Part shown: positions 22,991-29,899 of the stretch, piece by piece
How positions within the stretch are numbered: position 1 is the stretch's first letter
Layout of the letters: the number at the start of each line of letters is the position of its first letter
Assembly (NCBI GenBank): GCA_900548515.1
Contig: URKU01000013.1
Coordinates: 1 to 29,899 of the forward strand
Source: an uncultured Collinsella sp.
GTDB lineage: Bacteria > Actinomycetota > Coriobacteriia > Coriobacteriales > Coriobacteriaceae
DNA: 29,899 nt
Direction of reading: 5' to 3'
The notes under the pieces: model-generated
What the model was told of the DNA's origin: nothing
Database searches by the model: none
Seen by the model: only the letters and a program-made list of their open reading frames with translations
Program-made: the position numbers and the translations under genes

Positions 22991-24013
22991 ATGATTGCAA
23001 TTTTAAAAGAGAGCGCCAGCGACGAGGCCGTCAGCCATATCGTCAGCTGGATTGAGAAAAAGGGCTTGAAGACCGATGTCTCGCGCGGCGAGAATGAGAC
23101 GATCATCGGCCTGGTGGGCGATACGACCAAGATCGACCCGTTCCTGCTCGAGTCCATGGATGTCGTCGAGCGCGTGCAGCGCGTCTCCGAGCCGTTCAAG
23201 CGCGCCAACCGCAAGTTCCACCCCGAGGACTCCGTCATCGACTGCGGCCACGGCGTCAAGATCGGCGGCGATCAGTTCCAGGTCATCGCCGGCCCGTGCT
23301 CCGTCGAGGGCGAGAACCTCATCCGCATCGCCCGCCGCGTGAAGGCCGCCGGTGCCACGATGCTGCGCGGCGGTGCCTACAAGCCCCGCACTTCCCCGTA
23401 CGCCTACCAGGGCATGGGCCCCGCCGGTCTGGACCTGCTGTGCGAGGCGTCTGCCGAGCTCGACATGCCGATCGTCACCGAGATCATGGACCCGCGCGAC
23501 GTGCAGGTCTTCCTGGACAAGAAGATCGACGTCATGCAGATCGGCGCCCGCAACGCCCAGAACTTCCCTCTGCTCAAAGAGGTCGGCAAGACCAAGACTC
23601 CGATCTTGCTTAAGCGCGGCATGTCCGGCACGATCGATGAGCTGCTCATGGCCGCCGAGTACATCATGAGCGAGGGCAACGACAACGTCATCCTGTGCGA
23701 GCGCGGCATCCGCACCTTCGAGACCCGCACCCGCAACACCTTCGACCTCAATGCCGTGCCGGTGCTGCACCACCTGTCGCACCTGCCCGTCGTCGCCGAC
23801 CCCAGCCACGCCACCGGCTACACCCGCTACGTTGAGCCCATGGCGCTCGCCGCGACCGCCTGCGGTGCCAACGGCCTAGAGATCGAGGTCCACGACGAGC
23901 CCAGCCGCGCATGGTCAGACGGCGCTCAGGCCCTCACCCCCGATCAGTTCGACGACACCATGCGCCGCATCCGAGCCATTCGCGAGGTTGTCTGCCAAGA
24001 GACCATGGAGTAG
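22991..24013 (+). CDS. aroF: 3-deoxy-7-phosphoheptulonate (DAHP) synthase, class I with N-terminal ferredoxin-like domain
   Basis: The enzyme condenses phosphoenolpyruvate with erythrose 4-phosphate, the first step of the shikimate pathway. The first 70 residues form a ferredoxin-like domain (MIAILKESASDEAV...), which in related Thermotoga-type enzymes mediates feedback inhibition. The barrel shows VIAGPCSVE with metal-binding Cys103, RGGAYKPRTSPY (about 126-137) and DPSHATGYTRYVEP. Length, 340 residues, fits this class. The frame is open upstream, but ATG 22991 matches homologues and has AGAGG six bases before it. It heads the seven-gene aro operon; tyrA starts 3 bases after its stop. Confidence 0.96.
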   Translation: MIAILKESASDEAVSHIVSWIEKKGLKTDVSRGENETIIGLVGDTTKIDPFLLESMDVVERVQRVSEPFKRANRKFHPEDSVIDCGHGVKIGGDQFQVIAGPCSVEGENLIRIARRVKAAGATMLRGGAYKPRTSPYAYQGMGPAGLDLLCEASAELDMPIVTEIMDPRDVQVFLDKKIDVMQIGARNAQNFPLLKEVGKTKTPILLKRGMSGTIDELLMAAEYIMSEGNDNVILCERGIRTFETRTRNTFDLNAVPVLHHLSHLPVVADPSHATGYTRYVEPMALAATACGANGLEIEVHDEPSRAWSDGAQALTPDQFDDTMRRIRAIREVVCQETME

Positions 24014-24016
24014 CCC

Positions 24017-24931
24017 ATGGGTACAGTGAGAAACGCGCGCGTTAACCAGGGCGGCCCCAAGTGCGCCGGCATCGTCGGCCTGGGCCTCATCGGCGGCAGC
24101 TTTGCCCGCGGCTATGCGCAGGCGGGCGTCCGCGTGCTGGCCTGGGACCCCGATGACGATGTCATGACGGCCGCCAGCATGGGCACTGTCGCCGGAGAGC
24201 TTAACGACAAGACGCTCGGCGAATGCGACATCATCGTCCTTGCCTGCTATCCCGAGGCATGCATCGAGTGGCTCGAGGCGCACGCCCAGGCGCTCGCCGA
24301 CGCCACCGACACCGAGGCCATCATGGGCCCCGTGGTGATCGACACGGTGGGCGTCAAGGGCATCGTGTGCGAGCGCGCCTTTGAGCTAGCCCGCGAGCAC
24401 GGCTTTTACTTTGTGGGCGCGCACCCCATGGCGGGCACGCAGTACTCGGGCTATGCGCGCTCCCGCGCCGACCTGTTCCAGGGCGCCCCGCTCGTGCTCG
24501 TACCGCCCGCGGTGGACGATGCGCTCAAACTGGAGCTTTTGGGCCAGGTGCGCGAGATGGTACGCCCCTTGGGCTTTGGCAAGTTCAGCGTGACCAGCGC
24601 CGCCGAGCACGACCGCGTCATCGCCTTTACGAGCCAGCTCGCGCACGTCGTCTCCAACGCCTATGTTAAGAGCCCGACCGCTCAGGTCCACCACGGCTTT
24701 TCGGCCGGCAGCTACCGCGATCTCACCCGCGTGGCGCACCTCAACCCGCAAATGTGGTCCGAGCTCATGATCGACGACGCCGACGCGCTCGCCTTTGAGA
24801 TCGACCATCTGATCGAATCGCTTGGCGCCTACAGCCGTGCGCTCAAGGACCGCGACCAGCGCTATCTGGAGAATCTCCTTGCCGAGGGCGACCGCATTAA
24901 GCGCGCACTCGACGACGAGGCCTCCCACTAG
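24017..24931 (+). CDS. tyrA: prephenate dehydrogenase
   Basis: TyrA oxidises prephenate to 4-hydroxyphenylpyruvate with NAD, leading to tyrosine. The 304-residue protein has the dinucleotide motif GLGLIGGS (21-28), GAHPMAGTQYSGY and the helical-domain signature EHDRVIAFTSQLAHVVSNAY, including the catalytic-region His. GFSAGSYRDLTRVA fits the substrate-binding C-terminus. There is no C-terminal ACT domain and no fused chorismate mutase, so feedback control would have to be at the active site or elsewhere. It follows aroF by 3 bases and its GGAG ribosome site overlaps the end of aroF. Confidence 0.95.
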   Translation: MGTVRNARVNQGGPKCAGIVGLGLIGGSFARGYAQAGVRVLAWDPDDDVMTAASMGTVAGELNDKTLGECDIIVLACYPEACIEWLEAHAQALADATDTEAIMGPVVIDTVGVKGIVCERAFELAREHGFYFVGAHPMAGTQYSGYARSRADLFQGAPLVLVPPAVDDALKLELLGQVREMVRPLGFGKFSVTSAAEHDRVIAFTSQLAHVVSNAYVKSPTAQVHHGFSAGSYRDLTRVAHLNPQMWSELMIDDADALAFEIDHLIESLGAYSRALKDRDQRYLENLLAEGDRIKRALDDEASH

Positions 24932-24967
24932 ACAACCCATCACGCCAGGTCGAAAGGACCGAAGCTT

Positions 24968-26074
24968 ATGGCGATTACCATCGATATCGACACTGCACGC
25001 CCCTACCAGGTGCATGTTGGCACGTTTTTGCTGGAGCAGGCGGGACCGCTCGTGCGTGCCACTGCCGGCGGCACCAAGGCCGTCATCGTGACGGACACCA
25101 ACGTGGGCCCGCTCTACCAGATGCCCGTTAAGCAGAGCCTGGAGGCGTCAGGCTACGAGGTGAGCATCTGCACCTTCGAGGCCGGCGAGGCCCATAAGCG
25201 CGCCGAAACCTATGTTGCCATTTTGGAGTTTGTGGCCGAGCACGAGCTTTCGCGCTCCGACGTGATCGTGGCACTCGGCGGCGGCGTCGTGGGCGACGTG
25301 GCGGGCTTTGTGGCCGCCACCTACATGCGCGGCTGCAAGTTTGTGCAGATCCCAACGAGCCTGCTCGCCATGGTGGATTCGTCGGTGGGAGGCAAGACCG
25401 CCATCGATCTGGCTGCCGGCAAGAACTTGGCCGGCGCCTTTTGGCAGCCGAGCGTGGTTATCGCCGACGTGGGGTGTCTGGCCACACTCACGCCCGAGCA
25501 GTTCGCCGACGGCTGCGGCGAGGTCGTCAAGCACGCCGTGATCGCCGACCCGGAGCTTTTCGCCGAGCTGGAGAAGACCCCGCTCACGCTGGAGCTGCTC
25601 AACCGCGATGTGGCCCGCGTAGCACTCATCATCGCCCGCAACATCGACATCAAGCGCGCCGTGGTCGTCGCCGACGAGCGCGAAACCAACCAGCGCAAGC
25701 TCCTCAATTTTGGACACAGCGCCGGGCACGCCGTCGAGGCCTGCGAGCACTTTGAGCTCGGACACGGCAACTGCGTTTCAATCGGCATGGGCATCATCAC
25801 GCGCGCCGCGGCCCTGCACGGCATTTGCGATGCTGCACTGCCCGATCGTATTGAGGAACTCTGCGCCCGCCATGGCCTCAAGACCCGCTGCGACCTAGAT
25901 GCCGATACCGTCTTTGCCGAGGCGCTCCACGACAAGAAGCGCGCGGGTGACACCATCGATCTAGTGATTCCGCACGGCATTGGCCGCTGCAGCATCGACC
26001 GCACACCGCTTTCCACTTTCCACGAACTCATTGCCGAGGGCCTCGGCCAGAAGGGAGACGCATCCGCATGCTAG
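24968..26074 (+). CDS. aroB: 3-dehydroquinate synthase
   Basis: AroB converts DAHP to 3-dehydroquinate using NAD and a divalent metal. The motifs are GGGVVGDVAGFVAATYMRG (104-122), PTSLLAMVDSSVGGKT (129-144) and the metal ligands E185 (GCGEVVKH), H250 (NFGHSAGHAVE) and H266 (ELGHGNCVSIGM). Length is 368 residues, normal. AAAGGA lies nine bases before the ATG, in the loop of a weak 4-bp hairpin (GGTC/GACC). The 36-base gap after tyrA has no promoter I can see. Its end overlaps aroA by 7 bases. Confidence 0.96.
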   Translation: MAITIDIDTARPYQVHVGTFLLEQAGPLVRATAGGTKAVIVTDTNVGPLYQMPVKQSLEASGYEVSICTFEAGEAHKRAETYVAILEFVAEHELSRSDVIVALGGGVVGDVAGFVAATYMRGCKFVQIPTSLLAMVDSSVGGKTAIDLAAGKNLAGAFWQPSVVIADVGCLATLTPEQFADGCGEVVKHAVIADPELFAELEKTPLTLELLNRDVARVALIIARNIDIKRAVVVADERETNQRKLLNFGHSAGHAVEACEHFELGHGNCVSIGMGIITRAAALHGICDAALPDRIEELCARHGLKTRCDLDADTVFAEALHDKKRAGDTIDLVIPHGIGRCSIDRTPLSTFHELIAEGLGQKGDASAC

Positions 26075-27387
26075 CCCGCATCACCCCGTCCCCGCTCAAG
26101 GGCACCGTTCCCGCCATCGCGTCCAAGTCGATGGCGCATCGCCTGATCATCTGCGCTGCGCTTGCCAACGGCGAGACACACGTCACCTGCAACACCACCT
26201 GCGCCGACATCGAGGCTACGGTGCGCTGCCTTACGGCCCTGGGTGCTCGCATCGAGACCGTCGAGGACGGCTTCCAGGTCCACCCCACCATGAAGAGTGT
26301 TGAGTTTGGCCTGCTCAAGGCCCTTGCCGGCAGCACGCTTGACTGCGGTGAAAGTGGATCCACGCTCCGCTTTATGTTGCCCGTCGCCTGCGCGCTGGGC
26401 GCAGAAGCAACTTTTGTGGGTCAGGGGCGCTTGGGCGCCCGCCCGCTCTCCCCGCTCTCGGACGAGATCATCGCCGCCGGCTGCGACCTACAGGGTCTGG
26501 GCGGTTTTCCGCTCAAGACGAGCGGCCGCATGCGCCCGGGCACCTTTGTGCTTCCGGGCAACGTGAGCTCGCAGTACATCTCGGGCCTGCTGCTGGCAGC
26601 CCCGCTGCTGGCCCAGCCCTCCTGCGTGCAGGTAACCGGCCTCATCGAGAGCCGCCCCTACATCAACCTGACGATACAGGCCATGAAGGCCTTTGGCGTC
26701 GAGGTCAACGTCGAGCGCATTCCGGCCAAGGACGGCCAGCCCGAGGTCACGAACTTCCGCGTGAGCAGTGGCTCGTACCGCACGCCCGGCAGCGTGGCCG
26801 TCGAGGGCGACTGGTCCAACGCCGCCTTTTGGCTGTGCGCCGGCGCCATCGGTACCGACCCAATCACCGTCGAGGGCGTGTCGCTAAGCTCCGCACAGGG
26901 CGACCGTAACGTGCTTGCCGCGCTTTCGCGCTTTGGCGCCCGCATCGTGCGCTCCACCAACGCCGCCACCGTGCAGTCCGACAAGCTCGCCGGCTTTGAG
27001 ATGAGTGCCCACGACATTCCGGACCTGGTGCCCGTCATCTCGGCCGTGGCCTCGCTGGCACAGGGCCGCACCTTTATCCGCGATTGTGCCCGTCTGCGCA
27101 TCAAGGAATCCGACCGCTTGGTCACCACCACCCGCGAGCTCACCGCGCTGGGCGCGCAGGTGCGCATTGCCGGCGACGACCTCATCATCAAGGGCGTCGA
27201 CGCCTTTACCGGCGGCGAGGTCGATTCGCACAACGACCATCGCATCGCCATGATGGCCGCTATCGCCGCGAGCCGCGCCACCGGCGAGGTCGTGATCCAC
27301 GGTGCCGAGGCCGTCAACAAGTCCTATCCCGATTTCTTCGACCACTACCGCCTGCTGGGCGGCAAGGTCACACTCGAGGAGGAATAG
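26068..27387 (+). CDS. aroA: 3-phosphoshikimate 1-carboxyvinyltransferase (EPSP synthase)
   Basis: AroA joins shikimate 3-phosphate and phosphoenolpyruvate to make EPSP. The 439-residue protein shows ASKSMAHRL (18-26, substrate-binding Lys20 and Arg25), CGESGSTLRFMLP (93-105), GRLGARPLSPL, NVSSQYISGLLLAAPLL, the IPDLVPVISAVASLAQG segment with catalytic Asp, KESDRL, and DHRIAMMAAI near the end. The ATG at 26068 overlaps the aroB stop, so the two are translationally coupled. Its glycine loop is of the clostridial-like GESGST form and not the GNAGT form of E. coli. Confidence 0.96.
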   Translation: MLARITPSPLKGTVPAIASKSMAHRLIICAALANGETHVTCNTTCADIEATVRCLTALGARIETVEDGFQVHPTMKSVEFGLLKALAGSTLDCGESGSTLRFMLPVACALGAEATFVGQGRLGARPLSPLSDEIIAAGCDLQGLGGFPLKTSGRMRPGTFVLPGNVSSQYISGLLLAAPLLAQPSCVQVTGLIESRPYINLTIQAMKAFGVEVNVERIPAKDGQPEVTNFRVSSGSYRTPGSVAVEGDWSNAAFWLCAGAIGTDPITVEGVSLSSAQGDRNVLAALSRFGARIVRSTNAATVQSDKLAGFEMSAHDIPDLVPVISAVASLAQGRTFIRDCARLRIKESDRLVTTTRELTALGAQVRIAGDDLIIKGVDAFTGGEVDSHNDHRIAMMAAIAASRATGEVVIHGAEAVNKSYPDFFDHYRLLGGKVTLEEE

Positions 27388-27388
27388 C

Positions 27389-28486
27389 ATGTCCTCGACC
27401 TTTGGCAACGTCTTGCACTTAAGCATCTTCGGCCAGTCGCACTCCCCCGCCATCGGCTGCTCCCTCGATGGCATCCCGGCGGGCATCGCTGTTGACCAGG
27501 AGCGGCTGCAGGCCTTCCTTGACCGTCGTGCCCCCGGTCGCGACGAGACCGCGACCAAACGCCGCGAGGCCGACGCCGCCCACATCATCGCCGGTGTGGT
27601 CGATGGACATACCACGGGAGCACCCATCGCCGCGATTATCGAGAACACCAACACGCGCTCAAAGGACTATTCCGAGCTGCGCCGCAAGCCCCGCCCCGGA
27701 CACGCGGATTTTCCGGCGCGCGTGAAGTATCACAACATGCACGATGTCGCTGGTGGCGGGCATTTCTCCGGCCGCCTGACGGCACCCCTGTGTATCGCCG
27801 GCGGCATTGCGCTGCAGGCACTCGAGGCCCGCGGCATTAACGTGATGGCGCACGTCGCGCAGATCGGCGGCATCTCCGACCTGCCGATGGACGATATGGT
27901 CTATCGCGAGGCCGACCGCAAGGCGATCCTAACGAACGATCTTCCTTGCATTGACGCCGCCGCAGCCGGCCGCATGCGTGAGGAGATCCTAGCCGCGCGC
28001 GACGAACTCGACAGCATCGGCGGCATCGTGGAGTGCGGCATTTACGGGCTTCCCGCAGGCATCGGCGACCCCATGTTCGACGGCATCGAGAACCGCATCG
28101 CGCAGATCGCGTTTGGCATTCCCGCCGTAAGGGGCGTGGAGTTTGGCATGGGCTTTGCCGTGGCCGCCATGCGCGGCAGCGAGAACAATGATCCGTATCG
28201 CATCGATGCCGAGACCGGCGAGATCGAGGTCGAGTCCAACAACGCCGGCGGCATCCTGGGCGGTATTTCGACCGGCGCGCCCGTCATGTGGCGCATGGCC
28301 GTAAAGCCGACGCCCTCCATTGGCCGCGAGCAGCAGACGGTGGACATGGACGCTATGGAAAATGCCGAGCTCTCGGTCCACGGCCGCCACGATCCCTGCA
28401 TCGTCCCCCGAGCTGTCCCCGTAGCCGAGGCAGCCGCCGCCCTTGCCATCTGGGACGCCCTCCTCGAAGACGCCGCCCAGCGCTAA
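27389..28486 (+). CDS. aroC: chorismate synthase
   Basis: AroC converts EPSP to chorismate using reduced FMN. The 365-residue protein has FGQSHSPAIGCSLDGIPAG (14-32), RRAPGRDETATKRREAD, RPGHADF, GGGHFSGRLTAPLCIAGG and STGAPVMWRMAVKPTPSI, all typical of the family, and the C-terminal DPCIVPRAVPVAEA. The frame is open 29 codons upstream into aroA, but ATG 27389 is chosen because GAGGAGG precedes it and homologues start there. It begins 1 base after the aroA stop. Confidence 0.96.
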   Translation: MSSTFGNVLHLSIFGQSHSPAIGCSLDGIPAGIAVDQERLQAFLDRRAPGRDETATKRREADAAHIIAGVVDGHTTGAPIAAIIENTNTRSKDYSELRRKPRPGHADFPARVKYHNMHDVAGGGHFSGRLTAPLCIAGGIALQALEARGINVMAHVAQIGGISDLPMDDMVYREADRKAILTNDLPCIDAAAAGRMREEILAARDELDSIGGIVECGIYGLPAGIGDPMFDGIENRIAQIAFGIPAVRGVEFGMGFAVAAMRGSENNDPYRIDAETGEIEVESNNAGGILGGISTGAPVMWRMAVKPTPSIGREQQTVDMDAMENAELSVHGRHDPCIVPRAVPVAEAAAALAIWDALLEDAAQR

Positions 28487-28529
28487 CTACCCACCCCTCA
28501 ACATCCCCCGACACGTGAAAGGGGTCTCC

Positions 28530-29675
28530 ATGGACCTTGCTGACATCCGCCAGGCCATCGATGGCATCGACACCACGCTCCTCAACAGCTTTGTCGAGCG
28601 CATGGACATTGCCACCGAGGTCGCCAAGTCAAAAATCGAGATGGGCAAGGCCGTCTTCGACCCCGCCCGTGAGCGCTCCAAGCTCAACAACCTCGCCAGC
28701 CGCGCCCCCGAGCGCTACGAGGCGCAGACCATCACCCTGTTCCGCCTCCTCATGAGCATGAGCAAGGCCGAGCAGCAGCGCTACATCAACGAGCTCAAGG
28801 GCATCACGGTGTCGCAAAAGGCCCATGCCACGGCTGCAGCCTCCGACACGCCCTTCCCTCAAACGGCCACCGTCGCCTGCCAGGGCGTCGAGGGCGCTTA
28901 CAGTCAAATCGCCGCGTGCAAACTCTTCGACGTGCCCGACATCGCGTTTTTCGAGACCTTCGAGGGCGTTATGCGCGCCGTGCGCGACGGCTTCTGCGAG
29001 TTTGGCGTGCTGCCCATCGAGAACTCCACCGCCGGCTCAGTCAACGCCGTCTACGACCTGCTCGCCCAGTTCGACTTCCACATCGTGCGCTCGCTGCGCC
29101 TCAAGATCGACCACAACTTGCTCGTCAAGCCCGGCACCAAGCTCGCGGGCATACGCGAGGTCTACAGCCACGGTCAGGCCATCGCGCAGTGCGCTAGCTT
29201 TATCGAGGCGCACGGCCTGCACGCCACCAAGTACCCCAACACCGCCATGTCGGCCGAGATGGTCGCCAGCTCCGAGCGCACCGATGTTGCCGCCATCGCA
29301 TCGCGCAGCTGCGCCGCACTCTACGGTCTGGAGGTGCTGGAGCCCAACATCCAGGACTCGGACAACAACTACACGCGCTTTGTCGTCATCAGCCGCGAGC
29401 CACGCGTCTACCCCGGTGCCAACCGCACCTCGCTTATGATTACCACGGCCAACGAGCCGGGCGCGCTCTATCGCGTACTCGAGCGTTTCTACGCGCTCAA
29501 TATCAACCTCATCAAGCTCGAGAGCCGTCCCATCCCCGGGCATGACTTTGAGTTTATGTTCTACTTTGACCTGGACTGCCCCTTTGGTAGCAAGGCCCTC
29601 GACGACTTGCTCGACTCCATCGATGACGTGTGCGAGAGCTTCACCTACTTTGGCAGCTACACGGAGGTGCTCTAG
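28530..29675 (+). CDS. pheA: bifunctional chorismate mutase / prephenate dehydratase (P-protein)
   Basis: The protein turns chorismate into prephenate and then phenylpyruvate, for phenylalanine. Of 381 residues, the first 90 form an AroQ-type chorismate mutase helix domain (starting MDLADIRQAIDGIDTTLLNS). The dehydratase domain (about 113-290) has QGVEGAYSQ, LPIENSTAGSV and the catalytic TRF motif (282-284). A C-terminal ACT domain (about 299-378) carries GALY (311-314) and ESRP (331-334), the phenylalanine-binding motifs, so feedback inhibition is expected. GGGG precedes ATG 28530; an upstream frame extension into aroC is not needed. The gap after aroC is 43 bases. Confidence 0.96.
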   Translation: MDLADIRQAIDGIDTTLLNSFVERMDIATEVAKSKIEMGKAVFDPARERSKLNNLASRAPERYEAQTITLFRLLMSMSKAEQQRYINELKGITVSQKAHATAAASDTPFPQTATVACQGVEGAYSQIAACKLFDVPDIAFFETFEGVMRAVRDGFCEFGVLPIENSTAGSVNAVYDLLAQFDFHIVRSLRLKIDHNLLVKPGTKLAGIREVYSHGQAIAQCASFIEAHGLHATKYPNTAMSAEMVASSERTDVAAIASRSCAALYGLEVLEPNIQDSDNNYTRFVVISREPRVYPGANRTSLMITTANEPGALYRVLERFYALNINLIKLESRPIPGHDFEFMFYFDLDCPFGSKALDDLLDSIDDVCESFTYFGSYTEVL

Positions 29676-29899
29676 ATGACCGATACCGCCGCAACCCGCC
29701 CCTACGGCGTGCTGGGCCGCGTGCTGGGCCACAGCTACACCCCGACCATCTACAAGGAGCTCGCGGGGCTCGAGTACGTACGATTTGAGCGCGAGCCCGA
29801 GGATCTTGAGGCCTTTATGACAGGCGACGAATGGGAGGGCACCAACGTGACCATCCCCTACAAGCGCGCCGTCATGGACTACCTGGACGAGCTGAGCCC
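29676..29899 (+). CDS. aroE: shikimate dehydrogenase, N-terminal part (cut by window edge)
   Basis: AroE reduces 3-dehydroshikimate to shikimate with NADPH. Only the first 74 codons are visible, beginning MTDTAATRPYGVLGRVLGHS. The substrate-binding patterns GHSYTPTIYKEL and GTNVTIPYKRAV (the conserved N-V-T-x-P-x-K, with catalytic Lys) are present. The ATG starts directly after the pheA stop TAG, with GGAGGT seven bases upstream, so it is part of the aro operon. The NADP-binding domain lies beyond the edge; the gene is not broken. Confidence 0.92.
   Translation, partial: MTDTAATRPYGVLGRVLGHSYTPTIYKELAGLEYVRFEREPEDLEAFMTGDEWEGTNVTIPYKRAVMDYLDELS

Noticed and set aside
24932..24967. Regulatory hairpin holding the aroB ribosome site
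   Set aside because: The GGTC/GACC stem is only 4 bp and could easily be chance.
1..29899. CRISPR array, insertion sequence, prophage or att site
   Set aside because: No spaced repeats, transposase, integrase or phage genes; the gene content is ordinary chromosomal core throughout.

Overview
This window is a dense, high-G+C piece of bacterial core chromosome. Its gene order, many TTG starts with good Shine-Dalgarno sites, a cell-wall elongation cluster running into rplU-rpmA-obg, and an all-in-one aromatic amino acid operon suggest an actinobacterium of class Coriobacteriia, most likely Collinsella. The genus is inferred from general knowledge of such loci, not from a search. I see no insertion sequence, prophage, CRISPR array or other mobile element.

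Left part (1-1450, leftward): the ribosome-maturation operon rpsP-khpA-rimM-trmD, read from a likely sigma70 promoter at 1420-1448; trmD runs off the left edge. A divergent gene for the translesion polymerase DinB (about 1604-2818) follows, then a strong intrinsic terminator serving the leftward operon on its right.

Middle (2913-16588, leftward): a long co-directional series. In transcription order it is mreB-mreC-mreD-mrdA-rodA (lateral wall growth), a DUF697-type membrane protein, two linked genes for a TIGR03960-type radical SAM protein and a TIGR03936/DUF2344 protein, then rplU-rpmA (own promoter and own terminator), obgE, nadD, yqeK and rsfS. Genes are separated by a few bases or overlap, so there are a few large transcripts with internal promoters or attenuators.

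Right-middle (16649-22830, leftward): a cyclophilin gene followed by a TPR gene for a single-pass membrane protein, a zinc-ribbon single-pass membrane protein, a CtpE-like P-type ATPase with a basic C-terminal tail, and tRNA-Arg(CCG) with a clear promoter and terminator.

Right end (22880-29899, rightward): a shikimate/aromatic operon aroF-tyrA-aroB-aroA-aroC-pheA-aroE. It makes DAHP, carries it through dehydroquinate and EPSP to chorismate and then to prephenate, phenylpyruvate and hydroxyphenylpyruvate. Dehydroquinase and shikimate kinase are not in view; aroE is cut by the right edge. A compact terminator hairpin lies between the likely promoter and aroF and is a candidate attenuator.

The most interesting non-coding signals are that aroF leader hairpin, a perfect 12-bp inverted repeat inside the start of mreC, and a terminator placed directly before obgE. 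No clearly novel multi-gene system is evident. The least explained genes are the DUF697 protein and the cyclophilin/TPR/zinc-ribbon group.
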